Origin: Sulfurimonas sp.
GTDB taxonomy: Bacteria > Campylobacterota > Campylobacteria > Campylobacterales > Sulfurimonadaceae
DNA: 9,750 nt
NCBI GenBank assembly: GCA_021107375.1
Contig: JAIOSY010000010.1
Span: 1-9,750 of the forward strand
Direction: 5' to 3'
The position numbers and the translations under genes are program-made. The notes beneath the pieces are model-generated. The model had not been told where the DNA came from. It saw nothing but the letters and a program-made list of their open reading frames with translations, and ran no database searches. Shown in pieces: positions 1 through 9,750 of this stretch. The number at the start of each line of letters is the position of its first letter. Position 1 is the stretch's first letter.

Positions 1-1787
1 GTCTTAAAATTACATTTGTTGTAAATGAGGGTGAAGAGATTATTATCGAAAAACTTGATTACAATGGTGTTGAAGGTTTAGATAGTGATGATTTTGATGA
101 TGTTATAGCAAATAAAGAGCGAGAGTGGATGGGTTGGTTATTTGGTCGAAATGACGGTAAGATGCAACTTGATGGTCTGGAATATGACAACCTGAGAATT
201 CGTGATTATTATATGCAACATGGTTATCTTGACTCAAAAATAGACTCACCTTTTGTAAGAGTGAATTTTGACCATTATACGGCTGTTATGAGTTATGACA
301 TTGAAGAGGGTGCTGTTTATACTATAAATGATATATCTATAAATCAAATAAAACATGTTGTTAATGAGCAAAAAATTAAAGATATTATTAGTTTAGAAAA
401 AGGTGAAGTATTTAATATTAAAACTTTTCGTAATGATGCTGATAAAATCAAAACTTTAATTGCAGATCATAGTTATGCTTTTGTTCAAGTTGTTCCAGAT
501 TTGAAAAAAAATAAAGAAAATAATACTGTTGATGTTGTTTTTAAAGTCATTCCAGGTGATAGAGTAAAAATTAGAGATGTTATTATTTCAGGAAATAGTA
601 GAACACTAGATAGAATTATCAGAAGAGAGTTATTCTTAGGTGCTGGAGATATGTACTCTTTAACTGATTTAAAAGACTCTAGAAATGCTCTTGGAAGACT
701 TGGTTTTTTTGAGGCTAATGCGATTGAAGAGAAAAGAATAGATAATCAAACAATGGATCTTATTGTTAAGGTTAAAGAAGCAGCAACTGGTAATATTCAG
801 ATTGGTGGTGGATATGGAAGCTATGGTGGTCTTATGGTTAACTTGGGTGTTAGTGACTCAAATATCTGGGGTTCAGGTGTAGGGATGTCTGTAAACATTG
901 AAAGATCGGAGATGACTCAAAGTGCTTCTTTTAGTATAAATAACTCAAGACTTAACGATAGTGACTTTAGTGGTAATTTTGGTATGAGTTATTCATCTAT
1001 GGAATACACGGATTATGCTGTAGATAGTGTTGGTTTCAATCTTGGAACAGGTCTTAGATTTACTAGGCACATAAGTGGTTATCTTGGTTATAATTTTTCA
1101 AGTAATGATTACTCTAATATAGCTGATTTAAATTTAACTGACTTTGATGAAAGTTACTATGAAAGTTATTCTAAAAGTTCTATAACTGCTAGTGTAAAAT
1201 ATGATGATACAGATGATTACTATCTTCCAAGAGAGGGTATTACGGCTACTCAAAGTATAGAAAAAGCAGGTCTTGGTGGAGATGCTGATTTTGTTAAAAG
1301 TAGAACAAGTTTTGCTGCATTTAAAGGTCTTGAAAAAATAATAGGATTTGATGCAATCTTAAGATATAAAGCTAAATATAACCACATCTTAGATACTGGT
1401 TATGTGCCAATAAATGAAAAATTTTATATGGGTGGTATCGGAAGTGTAAGAGGGTATGAATCATACTCTATCTCTCCAACAGAGCTTGTTCGAGATAATG
1501 ATGGTAATTTTGATGATAGAAGAGTAGGTGGTATGATGACATTCTCAAATAGTGCAGAGATTAGTTTTCCACTTGTTCCAAAAGCTAAGATGAGATTAGT
1601 TACATTTGTTGACTGGGGTATGATTGGGGAGGATTCTTTGTCTGAATACTCTCGTGGTGGTTACGGAGTTGGTTTAGAGTGGTTTTCACCAGTTGGACCG
1701 ATTCAATTAGTATTTGCAAATGCTCTTGGTGCAGAAGAGGGTGATAGAACATCAAACTTTGAGTTCACAATGGGGCAAAGATTTTAA
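1..1787 (+). CDS. bamA: BamA, outer-membrane protein assembly factor (3' part, 5' end outside window)
   Basis: BamA is the Omp85-family core of the BAM complex, which folds and inserts beta-barrel proteins into the outer membrane. The frame is open from the left edge (first whole codon at 3), so the ATG at 129 is internal and not the start. The first residues (ITFVVNEGEE) match the opening of POTRA 3 in E. coli BamA, so signal peptide and POTRA 1-2 lie outside the window. POTRA 3 (including GYLDSKID), POTRA 4 (from about YTINDISI) and POTRA 5 (RVKIRDVIISGN, then RLGFFE) follow. The 16-strand barrel begins near NIQIGGGYGSYGG. The lid-loop motif VRGY is at codons 1446-1457, and the protein ends FTMGQRF, a C-terminal aromatic beta-signal. 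No frameshift is seen. The next gene is convergent. Family assignment is secure; complex partners are not visible here. Confidence 0.95.
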   Translation, partial: LKITFVVNEGEEIIIEKLDYNGVEGLDSDDFDDVIANKEREWMGWLFGRNDGKMQLDGLEYDNLRIRDYYMQHGYLDSKIDSPFVRVNFDHYTAVMSYDIEEGAVYTINDISINQIKHVVNEQKIKDIISLEKGEVFNIKTFRNDADKIKTLIADHSYAFVQVVPDLKKNKENNTVDVVFKVIPGDRVKIRDVIISGNSRTLDRIIRRELFLGAGDMYSLTDLKDSRNALGRLGFFEANAIEEKRIDNQTMDLIVKVKEAATGNIQIGGGYGSYGGLMVNLGVSDSNIWGSGVGMSVNIERSEMTQSASFSINNSRLNDSDFSGNFGMSYSSMEYTDYAVDSVGFNLGTGLRFTRHISGYLGYNFSSNDYSNIADLNLTDFDESYYESYSKSSITASVKYDDTDDYYLPREGITATQSIEKAGLGGDADFVKSRTSFAAFKGLEKIIGFDAILRYKAKYNHILDTGYVPINEKFYMGGIGSVRGYESYSISPTELVRDNDGNFDDRRVGGMMTFSNSAEISFPLVPKAKMRLVTFVDWGMIGEDSLSEYSRGGYGVGLEWFSPVGPIQLVFANALGAEEGDRTSNFEFTMGQRF

Positions 1788-1830
1788 AACATAATAATAC
1801 ACTACACTGAGCAAAGCCCATTATAGTGGC

Positions 1831-1847
1831 AGGGACTTAAAGTCCCT
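1831..1847. terminator. Palindromic hairpin between convergent bamA and ppx
   Basis: AGGGACTTAAAGTCCCT is a perfect inverted repeat; as RNA it would form a 6-7 bp GC-containing stem with a very short loop. It lies in the 74-bp gap between the bamA stop and the ppx stop, where a bidirectional terminator is expected. There is no T-run on either side, so it is not a classic intrinsic terminator. It could instead be a dispersed extragenic palindrome. The structure is seen directly; the function is inferred. Confidence 0.45.
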
Positions 1848-1861
1848 ACAACCCCCTAAAG

Positions 1862-3343
1862 CTACAAAATATTTATATTTTGAGAGAATTTCACTTTAAA
1901 ATCTTCTATCTCTACTAATTTATTTACACTCTCTTTACTCAAATAAAGATTATTCTTAGATTTAACTTTCAATACTCCATCAATAAATTCTAATTCAAAG
2001 TCAATATTTCTTGGTTTATGACTAAGTAAAGCTATACTTAGTGAGATTAAAAAACTAAGTGAGTTTATAGTTTTCGTATCGGGGAGTAAATCTTTATATT
2101 TTTTTATATGATTTTTAGATGGTAACTTGTTTTTTGCATATCTTGTAAGGGTAGCTATTAACATCATCTGAGAATGCGTAAAACCATACTCTAAAGCTGT
2201 TTTAACTAGGTAGTATGTGTGTCTATTCTGAGAAAAGAAATGGATATTCGATCCTGATGGATATAATCTTGAAGCGATTGATAAATCAGTACGATATTTT
2301 TTGTCAATTTTAAGGTATTCATATGTAATATCAAAGAGTTTTTTACTAACTTGACTTAAATGATTTGAAAAACTTTTATCATCTATATTTGAGTCAATTA
2401 AATATCTGATTGAAGTGTTATAGTTATGTGGAAACTTGTCTTTTGAGTTTCTTAGTAAATCTGCTAAGTAAACACCTTCTCTAACTCCAACTCCACTTGT
2501 GATAGTGTTTTGTATAGATAATTTTTTAAAAACTCTTTGAAGTATTAATGCACCAGGTTTTATAACATCAAATCTACTTTTTTTAATACCAATCTCTTTT
2601 AATTGTTTATCATCTGCATCTAAAACAGAATCAACAAAGTATCTAAAATCTTTTGCTGAACATTCATAAGAGTGTATCTTATTTAGTGGATACTCTTGTT
2701 TTTGCATAATAGCAGTAGCAATCGCTCTAAAAGTACCACCAATTCCTATTAGTGTTGATATATCCATATCGCTTAACGGTTTTAATTTTTCATCAATATA
2801 TTTTATCGCTTCATTGATTTTGCTTTTATCAAAGTACAACTCTTTTAATCTAACTGTACCAAGTTCAACAGAAAAAGAGTTTGTAACATTGTTTTTATCT
2901 ATGCTTGTAAATTCTGTAGAACCACCACCAATATCAATACTTAGAGCATTATTTTGAGTTGGAAGTAGATTTGCACATGCCATTGCTCCAAGATAAGCTT
3001 CTTTTTCACCATCAATAATTTTAATATTTAATTTTAATTGAGATTTTACTTTTTGTAAAAAATCTTTTTTATTTGGAGCATCTCTAAGTGCAGAGGTTGC
3101 AACACATAAAGTTTTTCTTGTTTTGAAAGAGGAGGAGATAGTTAAAAACTCAGTAAGAGCATCAAAAGTTCTTTGCATTGGAATATCTTGAAGATTTCCA
3201 TTGTTTTGATAAGCATTTTCAGATATTCTTACTTTACTTTTAGCTTCATAAAGTAGATGAAATGCAAAACGAGAGGTTTTTTCATAGATAACCATTCTAA
3301 TAGAATTAGAACCAATATCTATAACTGATACTCTCTTTGGCAT
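1862..3343 (-). CDS. ppx: Ppx/GppA-family exopolyphosphatase / guanosine pentaphosphate phosphatase
   Basis: This is a cytoplasmic ASKHA-fold phosphatase that removes terminal phosphate from polyphosphate or converts pppGpp to ppGpp; which substrate is preferred cannot be read from sequence. Visible motifs are phosphate-1 DIGSNSIRM (residues 9-17), ATSALRDA (82-89), DGEKEAYLGA (111-120), phosphate-2 DIGGGSTEF (137-145), the adenosine-type loop GIGGT (200-204), RFDVIKPGALIL (257-268) and SGVGVREG (283-290). Residues from about 305 form the helical HD-like C-terminal domain. Its usual LHD/LHE signature reads LYPSG (360-364), so metal binding by that domain is unlikely. At 493 aa it has the length of the two-domain family members. 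The ATG lies 1 nt after the ferredoxin stop, with a purine-rich GAAGAAG upstream inside the ferredoxin reading frame. The two genes are therefore almost certainly co-translated. Confidence 0.9.
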   Translation of the reverse strand: MPKRVSVIDIGSNSIRMVIYEKTSRFAFHLLYEAKSKVRISENAYQNNGNLQDIPMQRTFDALTEFLTISSSFKTRKTLCVATSALRDAPNKKDFLQKVKSQLKLNIKIIDGEKEAYLGAMACANLLPTQNNALSIDIGGGSTEFTSIDKNNVTNSFSVELGTVRLKELYFDKSKINEAIKYIDEKLKPLSDMDISTLIGIGGTFRAIATAIMQKQEYPLNKIHSYECSAKDFRYFVDSVLDADDKQLKEIGIKKSRFDVIKPGALILQRVFKKLSIQNTITSGVGVREGVYLADLLRNSKDKFPHNYNTSIRYLIDSNIDDKSFSNHLSQVSKKLFDITYEYLKIDKKYRTDLSIASRLYPSGSNIHFFSQNRHTYYLVKTALEYGFTHSQMMLIATLTRYAKNKLPSKNHIKKYKDLLPDTKTINSLSFLISLSIALLSHKPRNIDFELEFIDGVLKVKSKNNLYLSKESVNKLVEIEDFKVKFSQNINIL

Positions 3344-3344
3344 T

Positions 3345-3593
3345 TTATTCTTCTTCTAAGTTTTTATACTTAAATTGAAGTTCTGCTATCGATTCTACAT
3401 TATCTTTATCAGGAACTATACAATCAACAGGACATACAGAAATACATGCAGGTTCATCATATACACCAACACACTCTATACATCTATCAGGATCAATGTA
3501 ATAAACAGGATCACCCTCTTCGATTGCTGTAGTTGGACACTCTTCGCGGCATGCATCACATGCAATACATTCATTATTTATCAGTAAAGCCAT
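3345..3593 (-). CDS. YfhL-type 2[4Fe-4S] ferredoxin
   Basis: This is a small (82 aa) cytoplasmic electron carrier predicted to bind two [4Fe-4S] clusters. The first motif is C9-x2-C12-x2-C15-x3-C19-P. The second is C38-x2-C41-x8-C50-x3-C54-P, whose long x8 insertion is typical of the Allochromatium vinosum/YfhL ferredoxin class. One further cysteine, C58, follows. The last 20 or so residues form the charged C-terminal helix of this class, ending LEEE. The ATG at 3593 is preceded by AAGG at a suitable distance. It lies 37 bp after the histidine kinase gene and 1 nt before ppx. The redox partner is unknown, and nothing in the sequence ties it to nitric oxide reduction beyond being downstream of the nor genes. 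Confidence 0.93.
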   Translation of the reverse strand: MALLINNECIACDACREECPTTAIEEGDPVYYIDPDRCIECVGVYDEPACISVCPVDCIVPDKDNVESIAELQFKYKNLEEE

Positions 3594-3630
3594 TAAAAAA
3601 CCTTATAATTTTTTTTGTATGCGATTTATA

Positions 3631-4962
3631 TCAAAATATAGCTTTAGTATTTTTTAAATTAGATTTCTTTTTTGCTAGAGTACATGATAATTTTGAGTTA
3701 ATTTGTAATGATGCTACAGTTCCATCAACTCCATCGACTCTATTTTTAATCTCTATTTTAGCACCTAAGGCATCTGCTGCACTTTTTGCTAGAAATAATC
3801 CAAGTCCAACACCAGATTTATTGCCTTGTCTTTTAAATGGAGCAAATAGGTCAATTGCTTCATCTATACCACAACCTTCATCTATAACCTCAATAAGAAG
3901 TCCAACATCATCTTGAGAACTTTTTAGTGTTACACTTTTATCTTTTGGTGTAAATTTTAGTGCATTTTGTAAAAAGTTTTGCACTATTTGATTTAATAGA
4001 GATATTTGTAAATTTGCCATAAACCCACTAGGCTCAAAATTCATATGAAGATTTTTACCTTCATTTTCTGCAAGTAGTTTAAAGTTATCAGCTTTCTCTC
4101 TTAAAAAATTAATAATATCAACTTCTACAGGTTTTTCAAGTTGTGCACCCTCTTGACGACCAATATTTAAGATGTTTGAAACTATAATATTCATCTCATC
4201 AATAGTTTTATTTGTAACTTTAAGGGCATCAATATATTCTTCTGGAGTTCTCTTTTTTATAAGTGTGACTTGATTTTTAAGTTTTATAACTGCAAGTGGA
4301 GTTTTTAACTCATGAGCAGTACCAATAAAAAGTTCTTTTTGGTATTTAACAAAATTTTGTATTCTCGTTATTAGATGATTTATAGTTTCACCGAGTGGTT
4401 CAAATTCATTTGGTAACTCTTTAACTTTAATAGGTTTTATAAGATGTTCATTCATATTTGATAATCTTGAACTTAATATTTCAACTGGGGATATAAGCAT
4501 TTTTGAAAGGGCTATTGCATAAATAATGACAAGTAAAAAACCAGCTATATTTATGATGAAAATATAATTAAGTATTTTATCTAGTATTCTTTTTGTTTGT
4601 GAAATCTCTTTTGTAATTTTAAGATAACTAAGATTATCTAATTTAAAAGGATAGATAAGAGTTAAATAGGTACGGGTATTTTCTGTTTTTTCATATAAAC
4701 CAATATCTTGATGTATTTTTTTTAGATAAATAATCTCAATACTTAAACCAAGAAGTGCATCACTAGATTCTATATTAATAGGATAGATAGCTTTATTGTT
4801 TGAAATATTTTTAGCATAACCTAAAAGTTCTTGATGTTTTTCTTCATAAATTGATTTTTCTATAAAAAAGTATAATACAGACGAAAATATAAAGATAAGT
4901 GAAGCAGATGCAAATATAAGTTTAATTAAAAAGTTTTTTCTAATACTTCTTTTTGAAAACAT
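3631..4962 (-). CDS. Membrane-bound sensor histidine kinase, no adjacent response regulator
   Basis: This is a 443-aa inner-membrane histidine kinase. An N-terminal membrane helix spans about 12-34, followed by a roughly 95-residue periplasmic sensor region without a family I recognise. A second helix spans about 131-153 and a HAMP-like linker about 154-205. The HisKA H-box GTAHELKTPL has phospho-acceptor H217. The HATPase domain has N-box QNFLQNALKFTP (N333), G1 DEGCGI (361-366) and G2 GVGLGLFLAK (384-393). The basic C-terminal tail is short. All catalytic boxes are intact, so activity is expected. The ATG at 4962 has GAAGG 6 nt upstream. It follows norQ by 40 bp on the same strand, across a hairpin. 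No response regulator is in the window. A role in sensing NO, nitrite or redox state is suggested only by position. Confidence 0.9.
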   Translation of the reverse strand: MFSKRSIRKNFLIKLIFASASLIFIFSSVLYFFIEKSIYEEKHQELLGYAKNISNNKAIYPINIESSDALLGLSIEIIYLKKIHQDIGLYEKTENTRTYLTLIYPFKLDNLSYLKITKEISQTKRILDKILNYIFIINIAGFLLVIIYAIALSKMLISPVEILSSRLSNMNEHLIKPIKVKELPNEFEPLGETINHLITRIQNFVKYQKELFIGTAHELKTPLAVIKLKNQVTLIKKRTPEEYIDALKVTNKTIDEMNIIVSNILNIGRQEGAQLEKPVEVDIINFLREKADNFKLLAENEGKNLHMNFEPSGFMANLQISLLNQIVQNFLQNALKFTPKDKSVTLKSSQDDVGLLIEVIDEGCGIDEAIDLFAPFKRQGNKSGVGLGLFLAKSAADALGAKIEIKNRVDGVDGTVASLQINSKLSCTLAKKKSNLKNTKAIF

Positions 4963-4976
4963 AAAGAACCTTCATT

Positions 4977-4996
4977 ATTCTGGGATAACCCAGAAT
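4977..4996. repeat. Intercistronic hairpin between norQ and the histidine kinase gene
   Basis: ATTCTGGG-ATAA-CCCAGAAT is a perfect 8-bp stem with a 4-nt loop. In the minus-strand transcript it begins shortly after the norQ stop and ends 3 nt before the GAAGG ribosome binding site of the kinase gene. No U-tract follows on the minus strand, so a classic terminator is unlikely. Possible roles are a 3' stabiliser or processing element for the nor message, an attenuating structure, or a modulator of kinase translation. The fold is seen; the role is inferred. Confidence 0.55.
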
Positions 4997-5002
4997 TTAA
5001 TA

Positions 5003-5782
5003 TTATTCTTGAAAATGTAGTTTAATCAGTTTTTCTAAAACTTCCAACACTTCCTCTTCATCACTCAAAGATTGAACAATAGTATGAATACAAGCTTGAT
5101 AAGGATTAAATCCTTTTACTATAAGCTTAGCTGCATATACTAAAAGTCTTGTTGAAACTGCTTCTTGAATATCTGTATCACTTAAATTTCGTATTTCACT
5201 TGCTATTGATACTAATTTAACTGCTGTTTCTTCATCTACACCACTCTCTTTAATTATAACTTGTTGTTCCACATCAGGTTTTGGATAATTAAACTCTAAA
5301 GAGATAAATCTTTGTTTTGTACTTGGTTTCATCCCTTTTAAAACATTTTGATAACCTGGATTGTATGATACAACAAGCATAAAGTCTGGATGAGCCTCTA
5401 TCACTTCACCTGTTCTATCTATTGGTAAAACTCTACGATAATCTGCAAGTGAGTGAAGTACAACAGTAGTATCTTTTCTAGCTTCGATTATCTCATCAAG
5501 ATAACAAATACCACCATCTCTTACAGCTTTAGTTAGAGGTCCATCTTGCCAATATGTTCCATTTTCATCTATAAGGTGACGACCAACTAAGTCTGCTGCA
5601 CTTAAATCATCATGACATACTACAGTGTAAACATCACGACCTAGTTTTTCACCCATATATTCTATAAATCTAGTTTTACCACAACCTGTAGGTCCTTTTA
5701 TAAGAACTGGTAAATTCATACTTGCAGATGCTTCAAAAAGTTCCACTTCATTTGATTGTGCTAAATAATAAGTTTGTGACAT
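5003..5782 (-). CDS. norQ: NorQ, MoxR-family AAA+ ATPase for nitric oxide reductase activation
   Basis: NorQ belongs to the NorQ/CbbQ branch of MoxR AAA+ ATPases and works with the VWA protein NorD as a chaperone, by family knowledge to install the non-heme iron of NorB. The protein is 259 aa, close to the usual length of about 260-270. Visible parts are Walker A GPTGCGKT (30-37), Walker B ICYLDE (92-97), sensor-1 SYNPG (139-143) and the arginine-finger region STKQRF. The segments DLVGRHL and WQDGPLTKAVRDGG are characteristic of the branch. The C-terminal lid is helical. The start at 5782 is supported by AAAGGA upstream. It lies 15 bp after norD, consistent with co-production of the two partners. 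CbbQ is the main alternative by family, but the norCBD context decides for NorQ. Confidence 0.95.
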   Translation of the reverse strand: MSQTYYLAQSNEVELFEASASMNLPVLIKGPTGCGKTRFIEYMGEKLGRDVYTVVCHDDLSAADLVGRHLIDENGTYWQDGPLTKAVRDGGICYLDEIIEARKDTTVVLHSLADYRRVLPIDRTGEVIEAHPDFMLVVSYNPGYQNVLKGMKPSTKQRFISLEFNYPKPDVEQQVIIKESGVDEETAVKLVSIASEIRNLSDTDIQEAVSTRLLVYAAKLIVKGFNPYQACIHTIVQSLSDEEEVLEVLEKLIKLHFQE

Positions 5783-5797
5783 TTTTTTCCTTTGTAA

Positions 5798-9409
<3,612 letters not shown>

Positions 9410-9429
9410 AGATAATCCTTTTTGAAATT

Positions 9430-9447
9430 CTATTATTAGAATAATAG
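9430..9447. promoter_or_regulatory. Perfect 18-bp palindrome in the norC leader, candidate operator
   Basis: CTATTATT-AG-AATAATAG is a perfect inverted repeat with a 2-bp centre, 20 bp upstream of the norC start codon. It could be a repressor operator, or a short hairpin in the norC 5' leader just before its ribosome binding site. It does not fit the TTGAT-N4-ATCAA consensus of FNR-type regulators. In such AT-rich DNA some palindromes arise by chance, but 8+8 perfect pairs is uncommon. Confidence 0.4.
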
Positions 9448-9455
9448 TTAATGAA

Positions 9456-9461
9456 ATAATA
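9456..9461 (-). promoter_or_regulatory. Candidate -10 element for norC
   Basis: The minus strand reads TATTAT (5 of 6 to TATAAT). It would place the transcript start near 9449-9450 and give a leader of about 40 nt containing the 9430-9447 palindrome. No convincing -35 hexamer is seen, which is usual in Campylobacterota sigma-70 promoters. Other AT-rich hexamers nearby are also possible. Confidence 0.25.
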
Positions 9462-9490
9462 CTAGATTTAATTTTAATTCTATATTAAAG

Positions 9491-9512
9491 TAGTAATTAA
9501 ATATAATTACTA
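9491..9512. promoter_or_regulatory. Perfect 9-4-9 palindrome upstream of norE, candidate operator
   Basis: TAGTAATTA-N4-TAATTACTA is a perfect inverted repeat centred at 9501.5, ending 12 bp before the norE start codon. It overlaps the candidate norE -10 element. The 4-bp spacing and overall size are like CRP/FNR-superfamily sites, but the half-site is not the FNR (TTGAT) or Campylobacter NssR (TTAAC) one. Its overlap with the norE promoter favours repression of norE. It could equally serve norC from upstream. Confidence 0.45.
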
Positions 9513-9516
9513 TACT
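9511..9516 (+). promoter_or_regulatory. Candidate -10 element for norE
   Basis: TATACT (5 of 6 to TATAAT) lies 8 bp before the norE ATG. If used, transcription would begin within a few bases of the start codon, giving a leaderless or nearly leaderless message. This agrees with the lack of any Shine-Dalgarno-like sequence before the ATG. No clear -35 is seen. Confidence 0.3.
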
Positions 9517-9524
9517 ATTCCCTT

Positions 9525-9750
9525 ATGAAAACTTTAAAAAATAAATATCCTCCTGGTGATTTTGCCGTCTGGATTATAATTTATGTGGAACTGATAACCT
9601 TCTCTGGGTTGTTCTTAGGATATGCTTTTTCAAGAAGAGGTGATATAGAGTTATTTAATGCTTCTCAACTTCTTTTAGATCAACGAATGGGCTTTATTAA
9701 TACTGTTATTTTAATTACTAGTAGTTATTTTGTGGTTAAGGCAGTTCATA
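9525..9750 (+). CDS. norE: NorE-like, cytochrome c oxidase subunit III family protein (5' part, cut by window edge)
   Basis: 75 codons are visible and the frame is still open at the right edge. The start of the protein follows the NorE pattern: PPGDFAVW, a first membrane helix (about 13-34), GYAFSRRG, ELFNASQLLLD, then NTVILITSSYFVVKAVH at the start of the second helix. NorE is a small CoxIII homologue encoded in many nor clusters; it is not a catalytic subunit and is thought to help assembly or full activity of NOR. The ATG at 9525 is the only possible start, because an in-frame stop lies at 9504-9506 with no other start codon between. It has no Shine-Dalgarno sequence. It is divergent from norC across 115 bp. 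Another CoxIII-like protein is the only real alternative, and the nor context argues against that. Confidence 0.88.
   Translation, partial: MKTLKNKYPPGDFAVWIIIYVELITFSGLFLGYAFSRRGDIELFNASQLLLDQRMGFINTVILITSSYFVVKAVH

Noticed and set aside
129..131. ATG at 129 as the start of the first gene
   Set aside because: The frame is open to the left edge and the 42 codons before it encode the start of a POTRA domain, so it is an internal methionine of bamA.
3375..3587. 70-codon + strand open frame with several cysteines
   Set aside because: It is antisense to the ferredoxin, whose two cluster motifs make the minus strand the coding one.
3533..3916. 127-codon + strand open frame with a hydrophobic start
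   Set aside because: It lies antisense to the kinase 3' end and the ferredoxin start, both of which have full family motifs. It has no recognisable domain and is a frame shadow.
9473..9489. TTTAAT-N5-ATTAAA inverted repeat in the norC-norE gap
   Set aside because: Only 6+6 A/T-only pairs with an odd 5-bp spacing. This is expected by chance in DNA this AT-rich and weaker than the two neighbouring palindromes.

Overview
The window is low-GC, protein-dense DNA, most likely from a Campylobacterota (epsilonproteobacterial) genome of the Arcobacter or Sulfurimonas kind. That placement rests on base composition, protein character and gene content, not on a marker gene, so the genus is left open. 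No mobile element, CRISPR array, tRNA or rRNA was seen.

Left part (1-1860): the 3' portion of bamA, the outer-membrane beta-barrel assembly protein, is read on the + strand. It enters the window at about POTRA domain 3 and ends with an intact barrel. It converges on a long minus-strand gene series, and a short palindromic hairpin lies between the two.

Middle and right (1862-9409): seven minus-strand genes follow one another closely. In transcription order they are norC, norB, norD, norQ, a membrane histidine kinase, a 2[4Fe-4S] ferredoxin and a Ppx/GppA-family phosphatase. Gaps in that order are 8 bp, an 8-bp overlap, 15, 40, 37 and 1 bp, so a single transcript is possible. The only structured gap is norQ/kinase, which holds a perfect 8-bp-stem hairpin. 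norC and norB encode a cytochrome c-dependent nitric oxide reductase (cNOR, 2 NO to N2O), and every metal ligand known for the family can be found. norD and norQ encode the VWA protein and the MoxR-type AAA+ ATPase needed to activate it.

Right end (9410-9750): a 115-bp AT-rich divergent intergenic region with two perfect palindromes separates norC from a + strand norE-like gene (cytochrome c oxidase subunit III family), which is cut by the window edge. The nor genes together form a denitrification or NO-detoxification module reading outward in both directions from this regulatory region.

Most of the window is recognisable biology. The points most worth a second look are the unpaired histidine kinase placed directly behind norQ, the two palindromes between norC and norE, and the apparently leaderless or SD-less start of norE. 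I did not find evidence for a wholly undescribed system.
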